A stretch of 64,000 bases of DNA from Pseudalkalibacillus sp045920555 (GCF_045920555.1 NZ_CP174509.1:3348001-3412000); one strand, 5' to 3'; counted from the stretch's first letter, positions 41,049-50,175 are shown. Notes: generated from the sequence alone by a model not told the origin. Made by a program: numbers and translations.

Positions 41049-41123
41049 TCAAGCACCTAAGTTCATGAAATATACAGTCAAGCCGATCATAAGGAAAAAT
41101 AAAACCACTATAATGTTGCGCAC
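41049..41123 (-). CDS. 24-aa membrane peptide upstream of cotD
   Basis: A GTG start at 41123, eight bases after AGGGGGA (41132-41138), reads MRNIIVVLFFLMIGLTVYFM then NLGA and TGA. The whole peptide is one hydrophobic helix with Arg at the N-terminus, the layout of small sporulation or stress membrane peptides. It lies in the gap between yprB and cotD, on the same strand as both. No family is recognised. The remaining gap (41124-41315) has nothing else except a probable promoter region. Confidence 0.5.
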   Translation of the reverse strand: MRNIIVVLFFLMIGLTVYFMNLGA

Positions 41124-41315
41124 TGTCGGAATCCCCCTAAATATGTAAATGCTACATCCCCTATTTTATGGCGATTCGACATTTTTTTCAATATTTCTGT
41201 TACAAAAGACTAAAAAATTTTAAAAAATCCCAGGATAGCACGAAAAACATCGTTTTTTGCGCTTACCCGGGGAATATTAACCATTTATCATTATTTTCAT
41301 TTCCCTACTATTGAC

Positions 41316-42563
41316 CTACCCGATTTTCCCTTCAATCCGGTTGATCCGTTTTTTGAACTCCAACCGGTCCCTATCTTCCTGTTGACGTAGAATCCGTTTC
41401 GAGGATTTCCATGCCTCATATCCCCTTCTGGCGAAAAATAATGCCTTCTCGAAATCTTTGTATTTATGCTCATGGATTTTCGAGAGTTCAACATAAGATT
41501 CCACATCTTCCTCTGTTTCTATAACCAATTCCCAGTAAAAAACCGCTTTATCTATATCCTTTTCTTTCTTATATAGACTTGCCAGGGCTTTTTTTGCTTT
41601 TAGACCTGCTGTTGAATCAAGCAGGCTTTCAAAGCGTTGTCTCGCTTCAGTAAAATCATTTATTGCTTCATACCATTTTGCGATTTCATAGCGTTCAGAA
41701 GTAGAGAGTGATGCATGACTTGGATCTAACAAAACATTAGAAAGATGTGTATATAAGGAAATGAGGGTGAGAACGTCCAATTCATTATGTTTGAATACCC
41801 CATTTAGAATGGTAGGGTCCTTTTCCCGCAAGTATTCAAAGTATAACATCGGAGCTAAGTAACCTGGTGTATCCTCGATCCTATCTATGTTCAACAATTC
41901 TTTCTCCACAATTGAGAGTCGTAATGATTCATATGTTTTTTTCCAGACTCTTCGTGAGCCATGAAGCAAATCAAAGTGACCAAAAGGCGGAAGCTTCGGC
42001 ACCATCTCCCGGACGAAGGTATGCCGGGTTTTCACTTGCGGCCAATCGAATGCTTTCCCGTTATAGGTCACTAAATTGGACGTGTCCTGGACATCGGTCA
42101 AAAAGTGATGATACAAAGCCACTTCATTCCCTGGTCCTGGGAGAAAATACTGGCGCATTTGGATGTCATCGTCAATTATTCTTGCCACTCCAAGTAAAAA
42201 GATCGTATTACCCGCTCCACTGCCTAACCCTGTCGTTTCTGTATCAAAAAAGAGGAGGTCTCCCGCCTGTTTGCCTTCAGCAGATAGAGGATGGGATTCC
42301 TTCCTTTCGTTCCAACGCTTGACCGCATCATGCAGGTCGTCAACTGTATATTGTCCGATTTTAAAATCTTTCGAGAAATTCTTTTCCCGAAGAATGCAAT
42401 GCTGATCATCAAAACGGACGGCTCTGGCTTGCAACGCCTCCCATTCTGAATCGTCTTCCATCACTTTTGCTTTTACAGGCTTTTTAGGATTTTCAGAAGT
42501 TGAATCCGTACCGACATGTGTCAGCTGTTTCTTAAAACGATTCAATTTATTTTGAAGTGACAT
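41316..42563 (-). CDS. yprB: Exonuclease YprB/MrfB (DEDD, RNase H-like)
   Basis: The protein has 415 residues. The N-terminal half carries a DEDD exonuclease core: LFFDTETTGLGSGAGNTIFLLG (Asp/Glu of motif I), LVTYNGKAFDWPQVKTRH (motif II) and HNELDVLTLISLY (motif III). The C-terminal part is TPR-like (about 290-410). In B. subtilis YprB is MrfB, the nuclease partner of helicase MrfA in mitomycin C lesion repair. Its ATG overlaps the yprA stop by 17 bp, so the two are translationally coupled. Confidence 0.93.
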   Translation of the reverse strand: MSLQNKLNRFKKQLTHVGTDSTSENPKKPVKAKVMEDDSEWEALQARAVRFDDQHCILREKNFSKDFKIGQYTVDDLHDAVKRWNERKESHPLSAEGKQAGDLLFFDTETTGLGSGAGNTIFLLGVARIIDDDIQMRQYFLPGPGNEVALYHHFLTDVQDTSNLVTYNGKAFDWPQVKTRHTFVREMVPKLPPFGHFDLLHGSRRVWKKTYESLRLSIVEKELLNIDRIEDTPGYLAPMLYFEYLREKDPTILNGVFKHNELDVLTLISLYTHLSNVLLDPSHASLSTSERYEIAKWYEAINDFTEARQRFESLLDSTAGLKAKKALASLYKKEKDIDKAVFYWELVIETEEDVESYVELSKIHEHKYKDFEKALFFARRGYEAWKSSKRILRQQEDRDRLEFKKRINRIEGKIG

Positions 42564-44841
42564 AATTGGAATCGTTCCTTCCCTCTTTTAAGAATTTCAA
42601 CGCAAGACTTTTCACGTCTGTATACTGCACTTCATTTCCAACACATGATGGACATCCCTTTTCGCAAGGACAACGCTCAATCACGTGTTCTGCTTCATTC
42701 ATGATTTCTGATATATGGTCATATACGTACTCACTAAGCCCTATGCCCCCAGGATACCGATCATAAAAGAAAATCGTCGGCAGCTGCGAATGTGAAGCTT
42801 TCACTTGAGGCACGACGTGAAGATCGCTCACATCACACATGACGAATAATGGAGCGACGTGACGCATTACATTCGAAATTCCAATCAATCCTTCTTCGAG
42901 TTCCTGTTCAGAAAGACCTTCAATCATATCCTCCGAAAAACTGAACCAAGACGCAGAAGTATGAAGTTCTTCTTCTGGTAACGTAATCGGCCCAGAGCCG
43001 ATGTTCTCGTGCGTGCCGAATTTGATCTTTTTGAAAATCGTCGCCATTGCATTGACGGTGACGTCCCCAAAAGCGACCTGAGAGTCTAGATACGTTTTTT
43101 GCTTATCTTCCTCGAGTACTTTCAAAGAAACTGCCAAATTTGCATCTGTGTAGTAATCCACGTCCACTTCTCGGATGTAAGCCTTCTTTTCTTCATAATC
43201 CAACTTCTCGACTTGATATTGGATTCCTTGATGAAGATAGATCGCTTCTTCATGCAGCAACGTCATCGAACTGAACCGGTCCATTTCGCCGATGACCTTC
43301 ACATCCGCAACATCTGTCTGATCGATGATAACGACATTTTCTTGAGAAGCAGACCGCAAACTGATGTTATGTGCTGGGAACGAATCGTTCATCCAATACC
43401 ACCTGTTCCCCTGCTCATGGAGGACACCTTCCTCGGTTAAGAAATACATGATGTCATCGATTTCTACTCCTTCGAATGTCTCTCCGTTTTTAAACGGCAA
43501 TTCATATGCAGCACATTTCAAATGGTCCACCAGGATGATCAGGTTATCAGGGTTAATCCTGGCCGTTTCAGGATTCCGATTGAAAAAATAATCAGGATTC
43601 TGGATGATGTATTGATCAAGAGGGGTAGAGCTCGCAACGAGTACTACAACAGATTCATCCTGTCTCCGGCCAGCTCGTCCCCCTTGCTGCCATGTACTTG
43701 CAATTGTCCCTGGATATCCGTTCATGACACAGACTTGGAGTTGACCGATATCCACACCCAGCTCCAGGGCGTTCGTGCTTACGACACCCATGATTTCACC
43801 GCTTCGAAGCCCCTGTTCGATTTCTCTCCGTTGCTTTGGTAGATAACCGCCGCGATAACCACGTATCGTCTTATTCGCGATCTTGCGGTTGATCAATTCT
43901 TGCAAATATGTCAAAAGGATTTCTACCCTGACCCTGCTTCTTGCAAAAACGATCGTCTGGATTTCGTTTTCTAAAAATAATGAAGCAAGCTTTTTCGATT
44001 CAAGCGTTGCACTCCTGCGAATGTTCAGCGGCTTGTTGACGATCGGAGGGTTATAGAAGACGAAATGCTTTTTCCCTACCGGAGCGCCATTGTTATCGAT
44101 CAAGCGCACCCTATCCCCTGTCAATTTTTCAGCAAGTTCTTTCGGATTGGCAATTGTTGCGGATGTACAGATGAAAATTGGGGTGCTTCCATAATAGGCA
44201 CATATTCTTTTCAATCTTCTCAAGACGTTGGCGAAATGACTTCCAAATACTCCCCTATATGAATGGAGTTCATCGATCACGATATACTTCAAATTTTCGA
44301 ACAAGGAAAACCATTTCGTGTGATGAGGGAGGATTGCCGAATGCAGCATGTCCGGGTTCGTCATCACAACATGGCCTGCCTTACGGATGACCTGTCGGAT
44401 ATTCGAGGGGGTATCCCCGTCATATGTATAGCTTTTTATATCGATGCCGATTTCTTCAATCAATTCGTTTATTTCACTTTTTTGGTCCTGTGCCAAAGCT
44501 TTCGTCGGAAACAAGTACAAAGCACGGCTGTTTTCATTCTCTGTAACTTCTTGGAGAACAGGAAGGTTATAGCAGAGTGTTTTGCCTGATGCGGTCGGCG
44601 TGACAGTAACAAAGCTTTCATAAGACCGTGCCGCTTCAAAGGCAGAATATTGATGGGTATATAAAGAAAAAAAACCTCTATTTTCCAATGCTTTCCGGAT
44701 TTTCGGGTGAATTTGATCAGGGAAGGCAACTGAACGGCCCGCTTTTTCCGGGATCGTTTTCCAATAAGCGATATTGGCCGCAATCGTCTCATCTTGATTC
44801 ATGATTTTAAGGATTTCAGGTAAGCTCTTTCGAATTTTCAT
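42547..44841 (-). CDS. yprA: Helicase YprA/MrfA (DEAD-like + DUF1998)
   Basis: The protein has 764 residues. Helicase motifs are TPTASGKT (motif I), TKALAQDQK, TNPDMLH, IDELHSYRG (motif II, DELH), CTSATIANP, and VVSTNALELGVDIG with QQGGRAGR (V and VI). The C-terminal DUF1998 has a four-Cys site in ERCPCEKGCPSCVG. B. subtilis MrfA is a 3'-5' helicase needed for MrfAB excision repair of mitomycin C damage. The ATG at 44841 is chosen (GGAGTG six bases upstream); the frame also has a GTG three codons earlier. A LexA-like box lies about 30 bases upstream. Confidence 0.94.
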   Translation of the reverse strand: MKIRKSLPEILKIMNQDETIAANIAYWKTIPEKAGRSVAFPDQIHPKIRKALENRGFFSLYTHQYSAFEAARSYESFVTVTPTASGKTLCYNLPVLQEVTENENSRALYLFPTKALAQDQKSEINELIEEIGIDIKSYTYDGDTPSNIRQVIRKAGHVVMTNPDMLHSAILPHHTKWFSLFENLKYIVIDELHSYRGVFGSHFANVLRRLKRICAYYGSTPIFICTSATIANPKELAEKLTGDRVRLIDNNGAPVGKKHFVFYNPPIVNKPLNIRRSATLESKKLASLFLENEIQTIVFARSRVRVEILLTYLQELINRKIANKTIRGYRGGYLPKQRREIEQGLRSGEIMGVVSTNALELGVDIGQLQVCVMNGYPGTIASTWQQGGRAGRRQDESVVVLVASSTPLDQYIIQNPDYFFNRNPETARINPDNLIILVDHLKCAAYELPFKNGETFEGVEIDDIMYFLTEEGVLHEQGNRWYWMNDSFPAHNISLRSASQENVVIIDQTDVADVKVIGEMDRFSSMTLLHEEAIYLHQGIQYQVEKLDYEEKKAYIREVDVDYYTDANLAVSLKVLEEDKQKTYLDSQVAFGDVTVNAMATIFKKIKFGTHENIGSGPITLPEEELHTSASWFSFSEDMIEGLSEQELEEGLIGISNVMRHVAPLFVMCDVSDLHVVPQVKASHSQLPTIFFYDRYPGGIGLSEYVYDHISEIMNEAEHVIERCPCEKGCPSCVGNEVQYTDVKSLALKFLKEGRNDSNYVTSK

Positions 44842-44871
44842 TCCGTTCACTCCATTCTGCCTTTATTTTAG

Positions 44872-44885
44872 CGAATAAACGTTCG
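44872..44885. promoter_or_regulatory. LexA/DinR-like box upstream of yprA
   Basis: CGAATAAACGTTCG reads CGAAC-GTTT-ATTCG on the minus strand, a one-mismatch form of CGAAC-N4-GTTCG, the Bacillus SOS box. It lies 31-44 bases upstream of the yprA start. A chance match is possible. Confidence 0.35.
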
Positions 44886-44966
44886 TAAGGAAAGGGGAAC
44901 GTTTAAGGTTTTCTCCATAGTCGAATAACTTTTTCAATATAGAGTCAAGCCGAGTAAACAATGAAA

Positions 44967-45044
44967 GCCAAGAGCCTCGGATGTACCATACCTGGTGTTT
45001 TGAAAATCAAAATCACAGGGATATGGTGCCCGTAGGTACTTGGC
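44967..45044. repeat. 78-nt imperfect palindrome between yyaL and yprA
   Basis: GCCAAG (44967-44972) pairs with CTTGGC (45039-45044). Inside, CCTCGG faces CCGTAGG, ACCATA faces TATGGT, and GTGTTTTG faces CAAAATCAC around an AAAAT loop. Most bases are paired. No T run follows on either strand, so it is not a simple terminator. It lies just downstream of yyaL. Confidence 0.7.
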
Positions 45045-45064
45045 CATGACACGGATTCTATTCG

Positions 45065-47134
45065 TTATCGTAATTCAGCTAATACTTCGTCTATATCTGT
45101 CGTCGGTCGATCACACGCAAAGTTCTTACATAAATAAACCGTCGTATTATCTTCAATCGGCTTATATTCTCTTGCAAATGGAGCGATATCTGCCAAATCG
45201 CTGCCGCTGGTTATGTTATGGATTGTAACTTCAGGCAAAAACCGCCGATTAATCTTTTTTATAAATGACTGACGGTCTCCACCCTTATCGGGACCTATTA
45301 CGACTACTTCTTTACCATCCAGCTTCGTCAGTATGAAAGCTTCCAATAGATGAACTGCACCGCTGGGATAATGGGAAACATCTTCAGAAAATACTGTGAA
45401 GAGTTTGTCTAATCTTTCTTCATACTTCGTTTCACCGGTCAATTTCGCAAGCTTCCACAATTGGTTTGCTGCCACGCTGTTTCCTGAAGGCGTTGCTCCA
45501 TCATGTAATTCTTTCGGCCGTAAGATCAATTGCTCAGAATCATGGCCGGAGAAATAGAAGCCCCCGCTCTCTTCATCCCAGAACAATCGGATCATGTCAT
45601 CTGTAAATTGTTTTGCATTTCTTAAATAGCGGATCTCAAAAGTCGTTTCATATAATTCAATCGACGCCCATACGAAGTTCGCATAATCATCCAAATAACC
45701 GTCATATGCCGTCTGCCCTTCCCGAAAACGTGCTTTCAGACGATTCCCTTCGATCAAGTTTTCCTCGACGAATCGATATGCCTGTTCTGCTGTTTCCGTA
45801 TACTTGTCATTTGCAAATACTCTCCCAGCTTTAGCGAATGATGCAATCATATACCCGTTCCATGAGGTCAATATCTTATCGTCTTTATGAGGATGGACAC
45901 GCTTCTTGCGAATACCATAGAGAACCTGCATCGCTTCGCCCATCTTTTTCATTAAATTTCCGGTTGAAATCCCTTGTTTTTCAGCAATTTCGTCAAAACG
46001 GGAATCGATCAGATTCGGGATGTTTTTTCCTTCGAAATTCCCTTCATCTGTAATATCATAAACTTCACAGAAAAGTTGTCCTGTTTCCTCCCCTAAGTGA
46101 ACAATGATTTCCTCCTTACTCCAAACATAAAACTTGCCTTCTTCCCCTTCGGAATCAGCGTCTTCTGCACTGTAAAACCCACATGCTGGATCGGTCATAT
46201 CGCGTTGGACGTATGAGAGGACCTCTTTTGCAACACGTTTATAAACCTCATTAGCAGTTGCAGTGTATGCATCGATGTACGTGTTTGCAAGCAATGCATT
46301 GTCATAGAGCATTTTTTCAAAGTGTGGAACCAACCACTTCTCGTCTACTGAGTACCGTGCAAATCCGTATCCAACATGATCATAAATTCCGCCATCCGCC
46401 ATCGAATCCAACGTCTTCGTCACAAAATGGAGAGCACGTCCATCGTTGGACCAACGATGATATTTCAATAAAAAAGTTAGCAAGGGTGGTGTTGGGAATT
46501 TCGGGGCTTGGCCAAAGCCGCCATGAGTCATGTCAAATGAACCGCTAAGCTGACTGTAGCAATCGCGGAGAATCTTTTCATCCAACTGCTCTCCATGCTC
46601 CACCTTCATTTTTTCCTGCAGGGCATTCGTGATTTTCTCTCCGATATCCTTAATTTTTTCCGGGTTGCCTTTGTATTGATTGTATAGCTGAGTGATCACA
46701 TCGATGAATCCAGGTTGGCCATACCGGCTCTTCTTAGGGAAATAGACACCTCCATAAAACGGTTTCTGATCCGGAGTCAGGAAAGCATGCAGGGGCCAAC
46801 CACCCTGTCCGGTGATTCCCTGTACCACTTTCATATAGATGTTATCAATATCCGGCCGTTCTTCACGATCGACTTTGATGGCTACGAACCTCTCATTCAA
46901 AAGCTTTGCCACTTTCTCATCTTCGAACGATTCACGCTCCATCACATGGCACCAATGACAAGTACTATACCCGATAGAAACCATAACAGGCTTATTTTCA
47001 CGTTCAGCCTTCTCGAAAGCTTCCTCTCCCCATGGATACCAATCGACTGGGTTGTAGGCATGTTGTAACAAATAAGGCGATTTTTCTTGTATTAACCTGT
47101 TGGCTTTGCTATCAGATTGGTCTAAAGAAACCAC
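45065..47134 (-). CDS. yyaL: Thioredoxin-domain protein YyaL (DUF255)
   Basis: The protein has 689 residues. The N-terminal thioredoxin-like DUF255 domain (NRLIQEKSPYLLQHAYNPVDW, IGYSTCHWCHVMERESFED with the CxxC) is followed by a long alpha/alpha-barrel region resembling glycan epimerases (about 200-600). B. subtilis YyaL and mammalian SPATA20 share this layout; the biochemical function is unknown. In B. subtilis yyaL is elsewhere, so its presence in the yprA-yppE interval is specific to this lineage. AAAGGAGGTG precedes the start. Confidence 0.93.
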   Translation of the reverse strand: MVSLDQSDSKANRLIQEKSPYLLQHAYNPVDWYPWGEEAFEKAERENKPVMVSIGYSTCHWCHVMERESFEDEKVAKLLNERFVAIKVDREERPDIDNIYMKVVQGITGQGGWPLHAFLTPDQKPFYGGVYFPKKSRYGQPGFIDVITQLYNQYKGNPEKIKDIGEKITNALQEKMKVEHGEQLDEKILRDCYSQLSGSFDMTHGGFGQAPKFPTPPLLTFLLKYHRWSNDGRALHFVTKTLDSMADGGIYDHVGYGFARYSVDEKWLVPHFEKMLYDNALLANTYIDAYTATANEVYKRVAKEVLSYVQRDMTDPACGFYSAEDADSEGEEGKFYVWSKEEIIVHLGEETGQLFCEVYDITDEGNFEGKNIPNLIDSRFDEIAEKQGISTGNLMKKMGEAMQVLYGIRKKRVHPHKDDKILTSWNGYMIASFAKAGRVFANDKYTETAEQAYRFVEENLIEGNRLKARFREGQTAYDGYLDDYANFVWASIELYETTFEIRYLRNAKQFTDDMIRLFWDEESGGFYFSGHDSEQLILRPKELHDGATPSGNSVAANQLWKLAKLTGETKYEERLDKLFTVFSEDVSHYPSGAVHLLEAFILTKLDGKEVVVIGPDKGGDRQSFIKKINRRFLPEVTIHNITSGSDLADIAPFAREYKPIEDNTTVYLCKNFACDRPTTDIDEVLAELR

Positions 47135-47299
47135 AATGCACCTCCTTTAATTCATTGCTTTTTTAATGTATTCCCATTATAGTGCCAATTGAACATAGGA
47201 CTCAAAATGACATGGTAAAGTAAATAGAGACCACTCACTTAATTCTACTTGTGATGTGATCTCATTATTGATAAAAGAAAAGTGTTAGTAAGTGCCTTG

Positions 47300-47737
47300 T
47301 CATTCATGCTCTTTTTCTATCAGGTCAATCATTTGTGAGTTGTCTTCTCGTTTGTTATTAAGGCTTTCATCAACTGGGTTCTTTTGTTGATCATATTCCT
47401 TCTGTGCTTCGATCGTCCTTTTAGCATAAGGGACGGCCTCTAATCGTTCAATTGAAATTTCCTTCCCAGTATCAACACAAATGCCGAATGTACCTTCTTC
47501 AATTCGTTGTAATGCTTCATTGATTTCATCTATTAACTGTTCATCATTTTGCGAAAGCGTCATTTCCCTTGCGTGCTCGTATTCAGCTGTACCAGCATTC
47601 CCCATATGGTTCTCATTGCCCCTTACTTGGTCAATATCAAGGTTTTCCTCTCTATTTTTGTTTCGCTGGAGAACTTCTTCCCTCATCGATAGTAATTGAG
47701 TTTTGAAATTCTCGATCTGTTTTTGAGTTAGTAACAT
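47300..47737 (-). CDS. TraR/DksA-type zinc-finger-like protein (YteA/YocK-like)
   Basis: The protein has 145 residues. The start is set at 47737 (MLLTQKQIENFK) with AAGGAGGAGGAA upstream; the longer frame to 47788 includes the ribosome site. It has an N-terminal coiled coil and ENHMGNAGTAEYEHAREMTLS, then the DksA-like segment EEGTFGICVDTGKEISIERLEAVPYAKRTIE. Of the four zinc cysteines only one remains (GIC), as in YteA/YocK proteins of Bacillus, so the finger is degenerate. It is a likely stress-related or sporulation-related factor, unproven. Confidence 0.82.
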   Translation of the reverse strand: MLLTQKQIENFKTQLLSMREEVLQRNKNREENLDIDQVRGNENHMGNAGTAEYEHAREMTLSQNDEQLIDEINEALQRIEEGTFGICVDTGKEISIERLEAVPYAKRTIEAQKEYDQQKNPVDESLNNKREDNSQMIDLIEKEHE

Positions 47738-47814
47738 GGTTCCTCCTCCTTTTTTGGACTTTTCCCAATCATCCTTAAAGGTAAACACCCTTAGAAGTTC
47801 TTCCTGGATAAAAT

Positions 47815-47840
47815 GAAAAAGACGCTTTTTTAAGCGCCTC
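47815..47840 (-). terminator. Terminator of the RsbR-like gene
   Basis: On the minus strand GGCGCTT pairs with AAGCGTC around a short A loop, followed by TTTTTC. Confidence 0.65.
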
Positions 47841-47858
47841 TTTCTAACATATTTTTTA

Positions 47859-48692
47859 TCATTCGTTAGTGGTCAAAGCAATTGAAAGTTTTGACGTTAT
47901 ATTCACATTATCAAAGTCGATTCCCAATTGAACTGCAGTTTGCGCAATTTCAGGGCGAATACCCGATAAAGTTGTTTCAATCCCTAACAATCTTAGTGAA
48001 TACAGCAATTGGAAAATTTCATGGGCGACCATCGTATCGACCATGAATACACCCGATAAATCGATATAAAGATGTTCAATATGGCGATCGGAACATTGCT
48101 GCAATGTACTATCAAGAATCGTTTTAGCCCTATGAGTATCTATATCTCCTACGATTGGTAGTAAACCTATTTTATGGGATAAGTCGATCACTGGAGAACT
48201 TAACTCATTGATCATCGCCTTTTGAGCAGTTAACTGATCATTAAGATAGTTGTTCCTTTCTTCGGTAAAACGAACCATAGCAATATCGGATTCCTTGATG
48301 ATCATTTCTTTCCATAACCCGATTTGTTCATTGGAACACTTATCTGGATGGATTTTCACGAAATCATTGATCAAATTGATGTATTGTTTACGGACACGAA
48401 TGAATTCTCTCATGATATAGTGGGTGGGAGTTTCGATATGATCCTTATCTCTCGCTGTTCTAATCACCCATTCTTCAAAATACTTGAAAAATTCATCTTC
48501 TTCCTTATCAAATATTTCAATCAGATTCAGGTGAAATTCATAATTTTGCTGTTTCAAATTCCTAATGACTTCAGGATCGGTAGAAGAATATACCCCTGTA
48601 GGATCACTTTTCTCTAAAGTATTATACCAATCTTCTGTAAGCTGTTCTGCTTTATCAAGAAGGAACTTATGCAACTCTTTATTTCTCTGCAC
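47859..48692 (-). CDS. RsbR-family stressosome protein
   Basis: The protein has 277 residues. The N-terminal about 150 residues form a helical, globin-like sensor module (LLDKAEQLTEDWYNTLE..., FIRVRKQYINLINDF) and the C-terminal about 115 a STAS domain (SSPVIDLSHKIGLLPIVGDIDTHRAK, LYIDLSGVFMVDTMVAHEIFQL). This is the RsbR paralogue layout (RsbRA-RD, YtvA). The phosphorylatable region keeps MVDTMVAH, while the upstream STP of RsbRA reads SSP. It would sit in stressosomes upstream of sigma-B signalling, but no rsbS or rsbT is adjacent. Confidence 0.88.
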   Translation of the reverse strand: MQRNKELHKFLLDKAEQLTEDWYNTLEKSDPTGVYSSTDPEVIRNLKQQNYEFHLNLIEIFDKEEDEFFKYFEEWVIRTARDKDHIETPTHYIMREFIRVRKQYINLINDFVKIHPDKCSNEQIGLWKEMIIKESDIAMVRFTEERNNYLNDQLTAQKAMINELSSPVIDLSHKIGLLPIVGDIDTHRAKTILDSTLQQCSDRHIEHLYIDLSGVFMVDTMVAHEIFQLLYSLRLLGIETTLSGIRPEIAQTAVQLGIDFDNVNITSKLSIALTTNE

Positions 48693-48806
48693 CTTTTAAT
48701 GACCTCCATAAAGACGTTTTTACTCTTTTTCCTCTATTTTAAATTAATCAAACCATGCGGACAATTTTTCTTGTCTATTCATTAGCTTTTTTATTCTCAA
48801 GGGAAA

Positions 48807-48832
48807 TAAAAAAGCCTCTCGAAAAGAGAGAC
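48807..48832 (-). terminator. Terminator of the crotonase remnant
   Basis: On the minus strand GTCTCTC pairs with GAGAGGC, followed by TTTTTTATT. Confidence 0.75.
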
Positions 48833-48869
48833 TTTATTAACGCGTTGAAAGCCATTCTGAAGTTCTTAT

Positions 48870-49712
48870 TCATTGTTCACTTGTCTGCTTACCTTTATTA
48901 AGAAAACCTTTTTCTCTTATCAAAACCCCTACACCCTCTAAATCTTTTTCCGTGTTTAAGAAAAACATCGAAATCGCAGTATCTACATTGTAGTCAAGAG
49001 CCTCCCGAATCACTTGCAGTTCGAACGTTTTGTTGATATTGCTTTGTAAGCTTTACAGCAGATGCAGGTAGTTTTTATATACGTTTTGCTAAACTGAAAG
49101 CTTCGTCTTGTAGCTACTCCTTTTTCACCACCTTATTGAAAATTCCAATTTCACGTGCTTCATAAGCATCAATTACATCCCCAGTCAAAAGTAACTCCTT
49201 CGCCTTCCGGATCCCAATGACCCACGGCATCATGAGTGTAGGCGGTGCTGCAACGAAGCGTATTTCAGGCTCACCGAACTTAGCACTTTCGGATGCAATC
49301 GCTTAATCAGAACTTAATACCCAGTCTGCAGCTCCTCCGAGCACATTCCCATCAACAGCGACTATCACCGGCTTTTTAAGTGACCATAATTTCAATGATA
49401 CTCTCAGTAAAAATTCGAGGTGTGCTCGCCAAACCTCTGATGGCTCCTCTCCAATCGTGTCGGGTAGTCGGACGCTTTCCTTAGATCTACACCAGATGAG
49501 AAATGCTTACCGGCGCCTGTGAGGATGACAGCTTTCACATACTTATCCCCTTCAACCTCACATAACGTTTTTTCCAGTTCATGGGCAAGTGAATCACTTA
49601 TTGAATTCAACTGATTCGGTCGGTTTAAAGTTATCGTTGCTACATTTTCTTTCTTTTCAACTAAAATATATTCCTTATCTGTTTGTTTTGCTGTTGAAAC
49701 TGTCATTGTCAC
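48870..49712 (-). pseudogene. Enoyl-CoA hydratase/isomerase (crotonase), frameshifted
   Basis: The first 90 or so codons read a normal crotonase N-terminus (VEKKENVATITLNRPNQLNSI, VKAVILTGAGKHFSSGVDLRK). The frame then breaks near 49420, with a stop at 49404. Downstream pieces continue in other frames: VIVAVDGNVLGGAADW-like text near 49330-49370, an NEVFRKAKELLLTGDVIDAYEAREIGIFNKVV-like region near 49120-49200, and a C-terminus ending EKGFLNKGKQTSEQ at 48870. Order and spacing fit one about 270-residue gene, so this is a pseudogene with several frameshifts and stops. It sits behind yezD and an S-box leader. Confidence 0.85.
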
Positions 49713-49720
49713 AAGACTCT

Positions 49721-49867
49721 TTATTTTATTCTCACTTTTTCATTCTTTTCAATCTGAATGACTTTACCGTCCTGCACAACCAAGGTGACGGATCCAAATT
49801 TCATAGTCTTCAACATTTCATTTATCCGGGGCACAATGTTTTTTAATTCATCTCTCTCCTTCGACAT
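49721..49867 (-). CDS. yezD: YezD-family small protein (DUF2292)
   Basis: A 48-residue protein: MSKERDELKNIVPRINEMLK, then TMKFGSVTLVVQDGKVIQIEK and NEKVRIK. The FGSVTLVVQDGKVIQIEK core is the YezD/DUF2292 hallmark; these proteins are found with sulfur-assimilation genes. AAAGGAGAG precedes the ATG by seven bases. An S-box riboswitch with terminator lies directly upstream, so the gene should be expressed when SAM is low. It is followed after 8 bp by the broken crotonase gene. The function is unknown. Confidence 0.88.
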   Translation of the reverse strand: MSKERDELKNIVPRINEMLKTMKFGSVTLVVQDGKVIQIEKNEKVRIK

Positions 49868-49921
49868 TCTCTACTCTCCTTTCTTCAAACGAATTACCAG
49901 GTTTGGAATTCCTCAGAAAAA

Positions 49922-49950
49922 TAAAAAGGTCCCTCAAAAATGAGAGACCT
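49922..49950 (-). terminator. Terminator of the second S-box leader
   Basis: On the minus strand AGGTCTCTCA pairs with TGAGGGACCT (10 bp), followed by TTTTTATTTTTC. It is the expression platform of the adjacent riboswitch. Confidence 0.9.
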
Positions 49951-49977
49951 GGTTTCACGTACACCAAATGGTATGCA

Positions 49978-50079
49978 CCTTATCTCTCAAAATGGAATTC
50001 CATTTTGCTGGAATTAGCACCTTGCAATAGCAGGTTGCCGGGCGTCGTTGGGCCAGTCCCTCCGCCACTCTTGATAAGT
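49978..50079 (-). promoter_or_regulatory. SAM-I (S-box) riboswitch upstream of yezD
   Basis: On the minus strand CTTATCAAGAG, GGAGGGACTGGCCC, CCCGGCAACC, AAGGTGCTAATTCC and AGATAAGG occur in canonical order and spacing. It is a second, independent S-box; its 5' blocks and closing helix match the cysH leader almost base for base, and the variable P3 arm differs. Confidence 0.95.
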
Positions 50080-50099
50080 GATTCAACTTATTTTTTTGA

Positions 50100-50129
50100 A
50101 TTTTACAGTAGTTCGATAGGAATTGTCAA
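50100..50129 (-). promoter_or_regulatory. Promoter of the S-box/yezD unit
   Basis: On the minus strand consensus TTGACA (50124-50129) and TAAAAT (50100-50105) are 18 bases apart, about 25 bases before the aptamer. Confidence 0.7.
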
Positions 50130-50175
50130 CAATAAAATCAAAACTAGTCTTAAATGCCCAGGTTAAGAACTTTTT

